Positions 25,414-33,703 of a DNA stretch of 35,096 bases are shown here, piece after piece. The notes below the pieces were generated by a model. The model had not been told where the DNA came from and did no database searches. It saw only the letters and a list, made by a program, of their open reading frames with translations. The stretch comes from JANSXG01 sp965652425 (GTDB lineage Bacteria > Planctomycetota > Phycisphaerae > Phycisphaerales > UBA1924), in NCBI GenBank assembly GCA_965652425.1, contig CBFGVX010000026.1, positions 1-35,096 on the forward strand, written 5' to 3'. A program made the position numbers and the translations under genes. Each line of letters opens with the position of its first letter. The first letter of the stretch is position 1.

Positions 25414-26219
25414 TCTTCGTCCTCCCCACGATCCTCTGGAGCGACGAACACATACGGCAGCGGAACCCGGTCGATCGCGATGGTGCGCCGCGCGAACGCC
25501 TCGCGACGCGGAGTGTTGATCGTGCCCGCCTCCGTCACCCGAACCGTGACCCGCAGCGCATGCGGATACCCCTGCCGGTCCGAGTCCCACTCGGTCACCC
25601 AGCGGTCCACATCCAGCGCTTCCACGGAGAACTCGGTCACGCCCTCCATCACGGGGAACACCAGCCCCCCGCCGTCGGGCGTTTCATCCGGCTGCGGATC
25701 GACGCGTCGCCACAGGATCGGGGCGTTGTCGGCGCCACCCTCCGTCGCGAACACCCGGCCGCGGCTGGAAAACTGCCGACCGCCTTCTCCGGTGAGCCGT
25801 GTCGCCAGGCGATACTGGACCTCAAACTCACCGCCCTCGGACTGCTCGCCCAATTCGCCACGATTGCTGCTGCGCGCGGAGATCGGGCTGTTGCTGAACA
25901 GCAGCAGCTCGTCAGCGCTGACCCGCTCGCGCCGACCCTCGGCATCCAGCACATCGGCCTCGCCGTCGACGAGCAGCACCCGGGCGTAATACAGGTCCCC
26001 ATCGCGGAGAATCCCCGAGATATCCCTGGCCACCTGATCGGCCACCAGATGAGCCGCAGCGCGAACGCGCTCGCGGCTCTCGGCGGCCCCAGAAGCACGG
26101 ACCGACTGGCTGACCGTGTACGCCGTCGACGCCGCGACGAGCGCGACGATCATCACGCCGACGATCAGTTCGAGCAGCGTCATTCCCGCGCGACGAGTTC
26201 TTCCCGAATCCATGCGCAT
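25410..26219 (-). CDS. gspJ: Type II secretion minor pseudopilin GspJ
   Basis: The 269-residue product has the prepilin motif RRAG|MTLLELIVGVMI, including Glu5, and the usual N-terminal helix. Its long C-terminal domain (VTEFSVEALDVDRWVTEWDS...) matches GspJ layout. GspJ forms the pseudopilus tip with GspI and GspK. The ATG at 26219 overlaps the gspI stop by one base and has GGAG 8 nt upstream; a GTG at 26222 is possible. It ends in an acidic DRGEDEE tail. Confidence 0.88.
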   Translation of the reverse strand: MRMDSGRTRRAGMTLLELIVGVMIVALVAASTAYTVSQSVRASGAAESRERVRAAAHLVADQVARDISGILRDGDLYYARVLLVDGEADVLDAEGRRERVSADELLLFSNSPISARSSNRGELGEQSEGGEFEVQYRLATRLTGEGGRQFSSRGRVFATEGGADNAPILWRRVDPQPDETPDGGGLVFPVMEGVTEFSVEALDVDRWVTEWDSDRQGYPHALRVTVRVTEAGTINTPRREAFARRTIAIDRVPLPYVFVAPEDRGEDEE

Positions 26220-26665
26220 CACGGACGCTCCATCGATTGTTCGGGTTCGCGTTCCGGATCCGGGTCGTCGCCAAGGCGCTGGGCCACCAGCGTCTCGAAC
26301 CGCAACGATCGCTCCCGCCCCAAATCGTCCCAGCGCACGGTCACCGCGACCGAATAGGGATCGCCCGCGCCGACCGACCGGATCTCCATCTCGTACGAAT
26401 ACGATTCAAACGGCGGCTCGCACGCACCACGCAGACCGAACACACGACGGAATCGATCCGGCCCGACCGCCACGACCTGTTCCAGCAGTTCGTCGGCCAG
26501 CATCGCGGCATCATGCAACCGCTCGCCGTCCCGCTGCGCACTCAATGCCGATGAGTTCAGACCAACGATCGTCACCAGCGCGATCGCCAGAATCAGCGTC
26601 GCCACGATCGCGTCCAGCAGCACAAAGCCGCTTCTTCGATTCGATCGGACACCGCTCGTCACCAT
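26219..26665 (-). CDS. gspI: Type II secretion minor pseudopilin GspI
   Basis: The 148-residue product has the prepilin site RRSG|FVLLDAIVATLI and a short C-terminal domain of the GspI size. Position 5 of the mature form is Asp rather than the near-universal Glu. GspI nucleates the pseudopilus tip with GspJ and GspK. Its start overlaps the end of the GspH-like gene by a few bases, and the gene sits in the normal H-I-J-K order. The tail is acidic (DDPDPEREPEQ). Confidence 0.85.
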   Translation of the reverse strand: MVTSGVRSNRRSGFVLLDAIVATLILAIALVTIVGLNSSALSAQRDGERLHDAAMLADELLEQVVAVGPDRFRRVFGLRGACEPPFESYSYEMEIRSVGAGDPYSVAVTVRWDDLGRERSLRFETLVAQRLGDDPDPEREPEQSMERP

Positions 26666-27279
26666 GACTGTTCCACCCGCCCCATCGCGTCAAGATCGAT
26701 CGGCTGAGGCACATCCGATGCCGACGAAGAGATCAGCCCCGTCACCACCGGGCGCAGCGCATACGCCGGCAGATCGATCCGCCAGGTCCGCCCCTCCGGC
26801 AGGATCGAGACCGGGTCACCGCTCGCCTGCGCGATGGTCATGGCGATCTGCGGGCGCGAAACGCTCTGCTCGAACACGACGCGGAACGAATCCTCACGCA
26901 CCACCAGCCCGTCCGTGACCAGTTCCGCGATGCGGCATCCCGCGAGCGTGATCTCGGGTGCGAACGCGTCCCGGCGCCATTCCCGGTCGGTCCGGTCGTA
27001 ATTCCCCCGCTCCTGCCGCAGCACCTCGATGTGCAGCGTCCCCGTCTCGTGGTCGTACACCAGCGCAGATACCTCGGACGAGGTCGACGCCCGCTGGGCC
27101 GCGATCGCGACCATCTGCGCCGCCGCACGCACGGAATTCTCCGCCTGCCGGCGTTCGGTCGTGCGTACGCGAGGCACGATCAGCCCGAGCACCACCCCCA
27201 CCACGAGCAGCGTGGCGATGATCTCGATCAGCGTGAAGCCACGCCGACCGACCGGGATGGAAAGTGATTTGCGCAGCAC
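26659..27279 (-). CDS. gspH: Type II secretion minor pseudopilin GspH-like
   Basis: The product has GRRG|FTLIEIIATLLVVGVV, a standard prepilin cleavage site with Glu5, and a beta-rich C-terminal domain of GspH/FimT type, 206 residues in all. The GTG at 27279 is preferred because it has GGAG 7 nt upstream and leaves a normal short leader. A GTG at 27348 would overlap gspG by 35 nt and give an overlong leader. The place between gspG and gspI supports GspH. Confidence 0.83.
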   Translation of the reverse strand: MLRKSLSIPVGRRGFTLIEIIATLLVVGVVLGLIVPRVRTTERRQAENSVRAAAQMVAIAAQRASTSSEVSALVYDHETGTLHIEVLRQERGNYDRTDREWRRDAFAPEITLAGCRIAELVTDGLVVREDSFRVVFEQSVSRPQIAMTIAQASGDPVSILPEGRTWRIDLPAYALRPVVTGLISSSASDVPQPIDLDAMGRVEQSW

Positions 27280-27313
27280 GAACGCTCCGGTCCTCTCTGC
27301 TCGCGAGAGCCGC

Positions 27314-27763
27314 TCAGGGAACGATGATGTCCGCCGCCTCGCCCTCACCGCCCGGGCGCCCGTCCGAGCCGTAGCTCACGATCGAGTAGTCCTTCCCCTC
27401 GCGCCCTGGGTACTCAAGGATGAACTCGTTGCCCCATGGATCGATGATCGCATCGGCACTCTGCAGGTACGGCTCATAGTCCGCGGCGTCGATGAAGTTC
27501 GGACGCTCGATCAGCACGCGGATCGTCAGGGTCTCCCGACCGATCTTCGACCCGTGGTCCAGCAGGAACAGGTTCATCGAGGTGCTCAGGGTCTTCGCGT
27601 TCGACTGCGCGGTCGCCGCTCGGGTGTCACCCACGCGGCTCAGCAGGCGCGGGGCGATCACCGCCGCCAGAATGCCGAGGATCACCACGATCACGATCGC
27701 CTCGATCAGCGTGAAACCCCGGCGAGCACGACGGACGCGCTTGGTGTTCTTGGTCTTCTTCAA
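27314..27763 (-). CDS. gspG: Type II secretion major pseudopilin GspG
   Basis: GspG is the main subunit of the pseudopilus. The 149-residue product has a basic leader, RRG|FTLIEAIVIVVILGILAA with Glu5, and the family C-terminal calcium loop with DPWGN, SYGSDGRPGGEGEAADI. The start codon is TTG, with a good AGGAG 8 nt upstream. It lies 69 nt after gspF, one of the larger gaps in the operon. Confidence 0.95.
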   Translation of the reverse strand: MKKTKNTKRVRRARRGFTLIEAIVIVVILGILAAVIAPRLLSRVGDTRAATAQSNAKTLSTSMNLFLLDHGSKIGRETLTIRVLIERPNFIDAADYEPYLQSADAIIDPWGNEFILEYPGREGKDYSIVSYGSDGRPGGEGEAADIIVP

Positions 27764-27832
27764 CGGTCAACTCCTGAGCAACTGGGTTCGCCGCGACTGG
27801 CCGGCGTCAACTATGGTTCAACACTGTACGGA

Positions 27833-29080
27833 TCACACCCCGCTGATCGCGTTCTGCATCTCGATCAGCGGCAGCATCACCGCGAGAATAACGAATCCCA
27901 CCACACCGGCGAGCACGACGATCAAGAGCGGCGGCAACACCTGCGTGAACAGCTTCACGCTCGCCTGCGTCCGCTCCTCGAACGCGTCCGCAGCCCGAAG
28001 CAGCATCTCATCGAGCGTGCCGGTCTTCTCGCCGAGGTTCATCAGCTGGATCAAGAGCGCCGGGAAATACCCGCTCTTCTCCAGCGGCTCGGAGATCGTC
28101 CGCCCGTGGCTCACCTCGTCGCACACGCGGTCCATCACGCCCTCGAGCGCCTTGTTCCCGAGCGTGCCCTTGGTGATCTTCAGCGATGCGATCACCGGCA
28201 GACCCGCTCCGGCCAGCGTCCCGAAGGTACGGGTGAACCGAGCCACCGCGATGTCACGCAGCAGCCGCCCCAGAACCGGCGTCTCCACCAGCACCGTATC
28301 GATCTTGAGGCGCGTCGAAGGGGTCCGCATCGCGCGCGAAGCGAAGTACAGCCCGAAGCCGATCGCAAGCCCGATCAGCCACCAGAACGACGCCATGAAC
28401 CCCGCCACCCCCATGACGACGATCGTCGGCATCGGCAGCTGATCCGGCGGCAGGTTCACCGAATCCATGATGTTCGGCACGATGAAGGTCACCAGCACGA
28501 TGATCGCGATCACGATGAAGGTCGTCAGGATCGCCGGGTACATCAGCGCCGACACCAGCGACCGGCGCAGCTTCAGATCCCGGTCCAGCAGCACCGCCGC
28601 CTGCCCCAGCACCTCGCCCAGCCGCCCCGACACCTCGCCCGCCTGCACCAGGTTCGTCACCAGGTCCGTGAACGGTCGTCCGAACGCCCGCATCGAGTCC
28701 GCCAGCGATCGCCCCCGCTCCACATCGTGGATGATCGTGTCGAGCATCTGCTTCTGCGCTTCGTTGCGTCCCTGCCCGGCGATCGTCTTCAGCGCGGGCA
28801 CGATCGGCAGCCCCGCCTGCACCGCCGTCGCCAGCTCGCCGATGAACGAGGCCATCTCGCTCCGGTTCATCGGCGAGTTGCCGAGCCGCAGCGAGAATCC
28901 CGAACCCCCGGCCGCGCCGACCGCCTTCGTCTTCGCCCCGCCCCGTCCGACCAGCTCCACCTTCGTCGGGGTGATGCCGCGCGACACGAGCGCACGCACC
29001 GCCGAAGCGCGATCCGGCGCTTCGATCGTCGCGGCTCCCGCCTCGCTGGGCTTCATGCTCTGGTACTGGTAGGTCGGCAT
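27833..29080 (-). CDS. gspF: Type II secretion inner-membrane protein GspF
   Basis: The 415-residue product starts MPTYQYQSMKPSE and has two GspF domains (about 75-195 and 275-400), each followed by membrane helices. Family phrases include FIGELATAVQAGLPIVPALKTI, DLVTNLVQAGEVSGRLGEVL and LIQLMNLGEKTGTLDEML. GspF is the inner-membrane platform protein that contacts the ATPase. The gene begins 26 nt after gspE. Confidence 0.95.
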   Translation of the reverse strand: MPTYQYQSMKPSEAGAATIEAPDRASAVRALVSRGITPTKVELVGRGGAKTKAVGAAGGSGFSLRLGNSPMNRSEMASFIGELATAVQAGLPIVPALKTIAGQGRNEAQKQMLDTIIHDVERGRSLADSMRAFGRPFTDLVTNLVQAGEVSGRLGEVLGQAAVLLDRDLKLRRSLVSALMYPAILTTFIVIAIIVLVTFIVPNIMDSVNLPPDQLPMPTIVVMGVAGFMASFWWLIGLAIGFGLYFASRAMRTPSTRLKIDTVLVETPVLGRLLRDIAVARFTRTFGTLAGAGLPVIASLKITKGTLGNKALEGVMDRVCDEVSHGRTISEPLEKSGYFPALLIQLMNLGEKTGTLDEMLLRAADAFEERTQASVKLFTQVLPPLLIVVLAGVVGFVILAVMLPLIEMQNAISGV

Positions 29081-29106
29081 CGTGTGACTCGCGCGATCGT
29101 ACTCGC

Positions 29107-30735
29107 TCAGGCCTCGCCCATGTCCGCGTCCTGCGTCGCGCGGAGCACATTATCCACCGTGGTCAGCCCCTTCGCCGCTTTGAGCAGGCCGTCGGTGCGC
29201 ATCGTCCGGTGCGATTTCGGAGCCAGACGCAGCAGCTCGCCCGCGTTCTTGCGATCGCTGATCGCCGCGCGGAGCGGTCCGTTGAGTTCCAGCAGCTCGA
29301 AGTACCCGATCCGGCCCTCGTAGCCCGTGTCCCCGTCCTTGCCCGAACCGCGACCCTCGTAGCCGCAGTACCGCCCGTCCTCGCGCGCGAACAGCTTGAG
29401 CTCGTCGGGCAGCAGCCGGTGCTGCGTCGCTTCATCCAGCTCGACCTCGTGGCGCGCATCGGGCCGGATCCGCCGACCCAGCCGCTGCGCCAGAATCCCT
29501 TCCAACACGCTCGCCAGCAGGTACGGCTCGATACCCATGTCGATCATGCGACCGACCGCCGACACCGCATCGTTCGTGTGCAAGGTGCTGAACAGCAGGT
29601 GGCCCGTCAGCGCAGAACGCACGCCGATCTCCGCCGTCTCGCCGTCGCGGATTTCGCCGACCATGATCACATCCGGGTCCTGACGCAGGATCGAGCGCAG
29701 CCCCGTCGCGAAGGTCAGACCCCGCTTCGGGTTCACCGGGATCTGGTTGATCCCGCTCAGCTCGTACTCCACCGGGTCCTCGATCGTGATGATCTTCTTG
29801 CTCGGTGAGAACAGACGCATCAGACTCGCGTACAGCGTCGTCGTCTTGCCCGACCCCGTCGGACCCGTCACCAGCACCATGCCGTGCGGCAGGTTGATCA
29901 GCCGGTCCATCGTCTTGCGGTGGTCATGGCTCATCCCGAGCGCTTCGAGATCCAGCTTGATCGCGTCCTTGTCGAGGATACGCATCACCACCGACTCGCC
30001 GTAGATCGTCGGAACCGTGCTCACGCGGATGTCGACCTTGCGACCCTCGAACCGCAGCGTGATGTGACCGTCCTGAGGCACATACCGCTCAGCGATGTTC
30101 ATACCCGCCATGATCTTGATGCGGCTCGTGATCGCCGGCTGCAGCCGCTTCGGAGGAGGGTTCTGCTCGTACAGAGTGCCGTCGATCCGGTACTTCACGC
30201 TCAGCGTCTGCTCGAACGGCTCCACATGGATATCGCTCGTCCGCGACCGGATCGCTTCAAGAATGATCAGGTTCACGAGGTTGATCAGCGTCGGCTGCTC
30301 GGCCATCCGGTGCAGCTCGTCGGCGTCGATCGCCTCGAGGTTCGCCAGCGTCGAGTCCATGTCCGCGGACTCTTCGCCCCCCAGCCGGGCCGCCATGTCC
30401 GCCGCCGTCGTGCCGTACGCCGAACGCAGCAACTCCCGCAACAGATTCTCGTCCACCCGCTTGCGGGTGATCGGCCGACCCGCCGTGACCGATAACTCGT
30501 CAGCCGCAGCGTCGTCGTCCGGATCCAGCATCGCCACCACAAGCCGCGCACCCTGCAGACGCAGCGGCACCGCACGCAGACGCATCGCCTGATCGGCCGT
30601 CACCAGAGCCGTGGCTTCAGGGGTGAATTCCGGCAACTCTTCAATGATTTCGTAGATCGACTCGGACCCCAACTGCTCCTCCGGCTCAGTACCAGGCCCA
30701 GAGAGTACATCAGCTCGGGAGTCGATCGTAGTCAC
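29107..30735 (-). CDS. gspE: Type II secretion ATPase GspE
   Basis: GspE powers pseudopilus assembly from the cytoplasm. The 542-residue product has an N-terminal GspE-type domain (about 25-150), Walker A GPTGSGKTTTLYA, Asp box ITIEDPVE, Walker B DVIMVGEIRD and His box GHLLFSTLHTNDA. The C-terminal zinc module (two CxxC pairs) of most GspE proteins is absent: only one Cys remains in YCGYEGRG, before GYEGRIGYFELL. The GTG at 30735 has an AAAGGA site with good spacing; an ATG at 30756 is the other option. It is the first gene of the secretion operon. Confidence 0.94.
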   Translation of the reverse strand: MTTIDSRADVLSGPGTEPEEQLGSESIYEIIEELPEFTPEATALVTADQAMRLRAVPLRLQGARLVVAMLDPDDDAAADELSVTAGRPITRKRVDENLLRELLRSAYGTTAADMAARLGGEESADMDSTLANLEAIDADELHRMAEQPTLINLVNLIILEAIRSRTSDIHVEPFEQTLSVKYRIDGTLYEQNPPPKRLQPAITSRIKIMAGMNIAERYVPQDGHITLRFEGRKVDIRVSTVPTIYGESVVMRILDKDAIKLDLEALGMSHDHRKTMDRLINLPHGMVLVTGPTGSGKTTTLYASLMRLFSPSKKIITIEDPVEYELSGINQIPVNPKRGLTFATGLRSILRQDPDVIMVGEIRDGETAEIGVRSALTGHLLFSTLHTNDAVSAVGRMIDMGIEPYLLASVLEGILAQRLGRRIRPDARHEVELDEATQHRLLPDELKLFAREDGRYCGYEGRGSGKDGDTGYEGRIGYFELLELNGPLRAAISDRKNAGELLRLAPKSHRTMRTDGLLKAAKGLTTVDNVLRATQDADMGEA

Positions 30736-30953
30736 CAGCGAGATCCTTTCGTCCATCCTTACAGATGCCGCCGGTCCTGTCGGCAATGGCACAATCCCCG
30801 GCGCTCGACCCGAGGCCTCCGCCGTACGAGCCGTCCAGTCTGATATTGCAGCCGGAGCCCAAAGTTGCCCGTGAATCAACCCGGAACCAGCCGAACGGGC
30901 CATCAGGCCCGCCCATTATTCGCCAGAGCTGCCCCGCGCGTTTCACCGCTTGC
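30736..30953 (-). other. Intergenic leader between paralogue 3 and the type II secretion operon
   Basis: This 218-bp region precedes gspE. It holds a GC hairpin, CGGGCC-ATCA-GGCCCG, at 30896-30911 (6-bp stem), which could weakly terminate or attenuate transcription from the upstream paralogue genes, but no T-tract follows. An open frame from gspE runs through it but looks spurious. No clear promoter was identified. Confidence 0.45.
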
Positions 30954-32354
30954 CTAATTTCCTTCACCCGACTCAGGATTCACCACCTCGATCGTGATCG
31001 ATTCCATTTCCTCCCCCGTCTCGGGGTCGATCTCCAGCACCGATGTCATGATCATCCCCCGCCGGGTCGGTCGCGGCTCCGGGATCCGCTCCGCTTGCTC
31101 CGGCCTCAGCACGCCCCGGACACGCCCCGCCCACTCGCGATCCAGAGTCGACCGGGCCTGCCGGGCCTTCACCACTTCCGATTCCATATCCGCGACTATG
31201 AATACCTGCACATTGCCCGGCATCGCCGTCGCGCCGCCCCCGTTCTCGAGATCCTGCTGGATCGCGTTGATCCACGCCCGATCCAAGCGTTCCCGCGCCC
31301 GTGTGTACTCCGCCCGCATCCGCTCCATCGAGGCCCGCTGCTCCTCGTCCAGATCGTCGAGCGAGCCGATCGCCTCAAGCTGTGACTCCACGATCGATTC
31401 GGCGTACACCCTCGGGTAACTCAGCCGCTCGATCCGCCGCTCGAACTCAGCCCGCGATTCCACCGACAGCAGCTCCGCGACCTGCCTCACATACTTCTGC
31501 TGACCGTTCCGCAGCCGCATCGCTGCATCGCGCAGATCCTTCTGCCAGCGTGCGAGCTTCTCTTCATCGATGTCCACCACGAAGCCGCCGCCCCCGCGCA
31601 CCTGGCCCATCGCCGAATCGTCCCGCTGCACCGCCGTCCGCGCCTGCAGCAGCCGATCGATCTCGAGCTCGTACCGCCCGAGCACATCCTCCAGCGCCGC
31701 CGGTCCATCCGAACCACGCTCGGGATCGAACCCAAGCTCCATCTCGCGGCAGACCGCGATCAGATCGATGTCCTCGCCCGGAAATGTCCCCGGCGCAAGT
31801 TCCCGGTCCCGCCGACGCATCCGCTCCACCGCAGGCCATTTCTCGAGCTGCTCCGCCGTGAGCACCAGCGTGTAGTCCGCGAAGAACTCCTTCGTCATCT
31901 CTTCTCGCTTCGCAGCCAGCTCGGCCCGGAGCCGTTCCATCTCCGCCATCGACCGCATCATCTCGTCGGGCGACGGCTCGTTGCCATCCTCGCGCCCCTT
32001 GCGAAGCTGCGCGGCGAACTCCATGTGCATCGCCTGCTCCTCCGCGTTCACCACCGCGAGCCGCTCGCGATACGCCGCGAACAGCTCGTTCGCGAACACG
32101 ATCTGTCCCGTGTCCAGACCCAGCAGTGCGTGGTACCGGTCAAGCTCCTCCCCCTTCAGCGGGTCCATCCGGTTCTGCTCGCGCCGAGCCAGACCCTCGA
32201 ATCCACCCACAAACGAAAAGTCGCTCGTTTCAATCGAAATCGGCTCGCCCGAAATCTTGATGCTCGCCTGCCCCAACACCCCCGAAACGGGCAGAAAACC
32301 CAGCCAGGCCACCAGAGCAGCCCCGCACGCAACAAGCCGATTCCGAGCCATCAT
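30954..32354 (-). CDS. Secreted helical protein with LTxxQ-like motifs (paralogue 3)
   Basis: Not recognised as a named family. The 466-residue product has a signal peptide ending near VLGQ (residue 29) and is otherwise mostly charged helix. LTxxQ-like motifs lie at 165-169 (LTAEQ), 335-339 (LDEEQ) and 416-420 (LRPEQ). A (S/C/A)YPxxY motif (SYPRVY, 312-317) and the pattern DLIAVCREMEL...YELEIDRLL are shared with the two upstream paralogues. It is longer than they are because of inserts and an extra C-terminal tail (PETGEEMESITIEVVNP). LTxxQ motifs occur in periplasmic Spy/CpxP-type proteins, so a periplasmic chaperone or sensor role is possible but speculative. It is 146 nt downstream of paralogue 2 and 218 nt upstream of gspE. 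Confidence 0.7.
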   Translation of the reverse strand: MMARNRLVACGAALVAWLGFLPVSGVLGQASIKISGEPISIETSDFSFVGGFEGLARREQNRMDPLKGEELDRYHALLGLDTGQIVFANELFAAYRERLAVVNAEEQAMHMEFAAQLRKGREDGNEPSPDEMMRSMAEMERLRAELAAKREEMTKEFFADYTLVLTAEQLEKWPAVERMRRRDRELAPGTFPGEDIDLIAVCREMELGFDPERGSDGPAALEDVLGRYELEIDRLLQARTAVQRDDSAMGQVRGGGGFVVDIDEEKLARWQKDLRDAAMRLRNGQQKYVRQVAELLSVESRAEFERRIERLSYPRVYAESIVESQLEAIGSLDDLDEEQRASMERMRAEYTRARERLDRAWINAIQQDLENGGGATAMPGNVQVFIVADMESEVVKARQARSTLDREWAGRVRGVLRPEQAERIPEPRPTRRGMIMTSVLEIDPETGEEMESITIEVVNPESGEGN

Positions 32355-32500
32355 CGTCCCCTTTCGAGCAGGTCCAAACGGTCAACACCCAGTATGACGC
32401 GCCGAAGCCGCCATCCCGTCAACCGAACGCCACAATTTCGAACTTCAGGAATCTGACGGATCTCACTCGTCCTGCCTCAAGGCAAGGCAACCAACCAAAC

Positions 32501-33676
32501 TCAATCCTCCTCGCCGCGGTCCCTCCGGACCGGCGGCGGCAGACGCCGTGCCTGCTCTTCCGTCAACACCTGCAGAACCTGCTCATACGCCGTGCGGTCC
32601 AGCTCGCGTCGCGCCGTCCGCGACTCGCGCGTCGCCTCCGTGCTCGGCTCGATGCCCATCACGCGCATCACATCGCGCTCCTCCTCCTGCTCGGCGATCG
32701 CCCGCGCCCAGTTCGCGTCCAACCGCTCGCGTGTCTGCCGATACCGCGTCTGCGCCTCCAGCACCCGCCCCCGCTGCTCCTCGGTCAGATCCTCGAACGA
32801 CAGAATCGTCTCGAACGCACGGTCCGTCGTCGACACCCGGTACACCCGCGGGTAGCACAGCTCGTTGAACTTCGCCGTGAACTCCGCACCCAGATCCGGC
32901 GGCAGCGCACGCCCGATCGTCGCCGCGTACCGCAGGTTGATGTCACGCACCCGCACCGCCTGCTCCATCGCGTCCTCGAGCAGCTCGCGGAAATACTCCA
33001 TCACCTTCTCAAAGTCGTCGAACCCCTCCGTGGTGAACCGCTCGAACGCCTTGTCCGTCGATTCCTCGTACACCTCGTTGCGTGTCACGAGCGCCCGGTC
33101 CAGTTCCGTCACATACTGGTTCTCGACCGACGAGATCGCCGCACGGGCTTCGCCATCCACCCCCATCTCGTCCAGCAGCTTGACCAAGTCCACCGCCTCA
33201 CCGCTGACCAGCCCGCCCTCGTCGATCGTCGCCATCCGGCGCAGATCGCGCTCGAACCGGGGCCACATCGCCTCCTGCTCCGCCGTCAGCAGCAGACGCA
33301 GGTCCTGCATCAGCTGCTTCGTGATCATGTCCTTGCGCTGCTCGAACTCGCGCGTCCGCTTCCGGAACGCGTCCCAGACCGCGATGTCCCGCGTCTCCTG
33401 GAACTCGTCCTCCGCCGCCCGCAGCACCGTCGTCATCTGATCAACGCCGACCGCCATCCGCGTCAGGTACTCGTTGACCATCTCGCCCGCGATCTCGCGC
33501 TGGATCTCGTCAAACCCGAACAGCTGCGCCGCGTGCTCCAGATCCTTCGTCGTGAAGCCCGGCTCCAGAAAGTCGCCGCCCGGCCGAAAGACCTGACCCT
33601 GCGCCGCCGCCGGCCACAGCATCGCCATCGCCGCCAGCGCAAGCCAGAACGAAACAATCCGACGCCCTGTCCGCAT
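32501..33676 (-). CDS. Secreted helical protein with LTxxQ-like motifs (paralogue 2)
   Basis: The 391-residue product has a signal peptide ending near AAAQGQ (residue 28). It aligns almost without gaps to paralogue 1 through residue 135: GFDEIQREIA at 54-63, RDIAVW at 96-101 and LLLTAEQ at 128-134. Later motifs are DLVKLLDEMGV (163-173), CYPRVY (274-279), DLTEEQR (296-302) and VLTEEQARRLP (370-380). The rest is charged, long helical sequence. The function is unknown. A strong GGAGG site precedes the ATG. It is 27 nt downstream of paralogue 1, so the two are very likely cotranscribed. Confidence 0.72.
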   Translation of the reverse strand: MRTGRRIVSFWLALAAMAMLWPAAAQGQVFRPGGDFLEPGFTTKDLEHAAQLFGFDEIQREIAGEMVNEYLTRMAVGVDQMTTVLRAAEDEFQETRDIAVWDAFRKRTREFEQRKDMITKQLMQDLRLLLTAEQEAMWPRFERDLRRMATIDEGGLVSGEAVDLVKLLDEMGVDGEARAAISSVENQYVTELDRALVTRNEVYEESTDKAFERFTTEGFDDFEKVMEYFRELLEDAMEQAVRVRDINLRYAATIGRALPPDLGAEFTAKFNELCYPRVYRVSTTDRAFETILSFEDLTEEQRGRVLEAQTRYRQTRERLDANWARAIAEQEEERDVMRVMGIEPSTEATRESRTARRELDRTAYEQVLQVLTEEQARRLPPPVRRDRGEED

Positions 33677-33703
33677 CGCAGGCCCTCCTCAGCCAAGCAT
33701 CAT

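Noticed and set aside
24073..25989. 638-codon plus-strand open frame opposite gspK and gspJ
   Set aside because: The minus strand carries prepilin motifs and overlapping stop/start junctions; the plus-strand frame has no support.
27029..29323. Very long plus-strand open frame (764 codons) opposite gspF, gspG and gspH
   Set aside because: It is rich in Arg, His and low-complexity sequence, has no recognisable domain, and lies opposite three clear secretion genes. High-GC codon bias creates such antisense frames.
30757..30903. Upstream extension of the gspE frame
   Set aside because: The added residues are not GspE-like, and better start codons with a ribosome binding site lie at 30735 and 30756.
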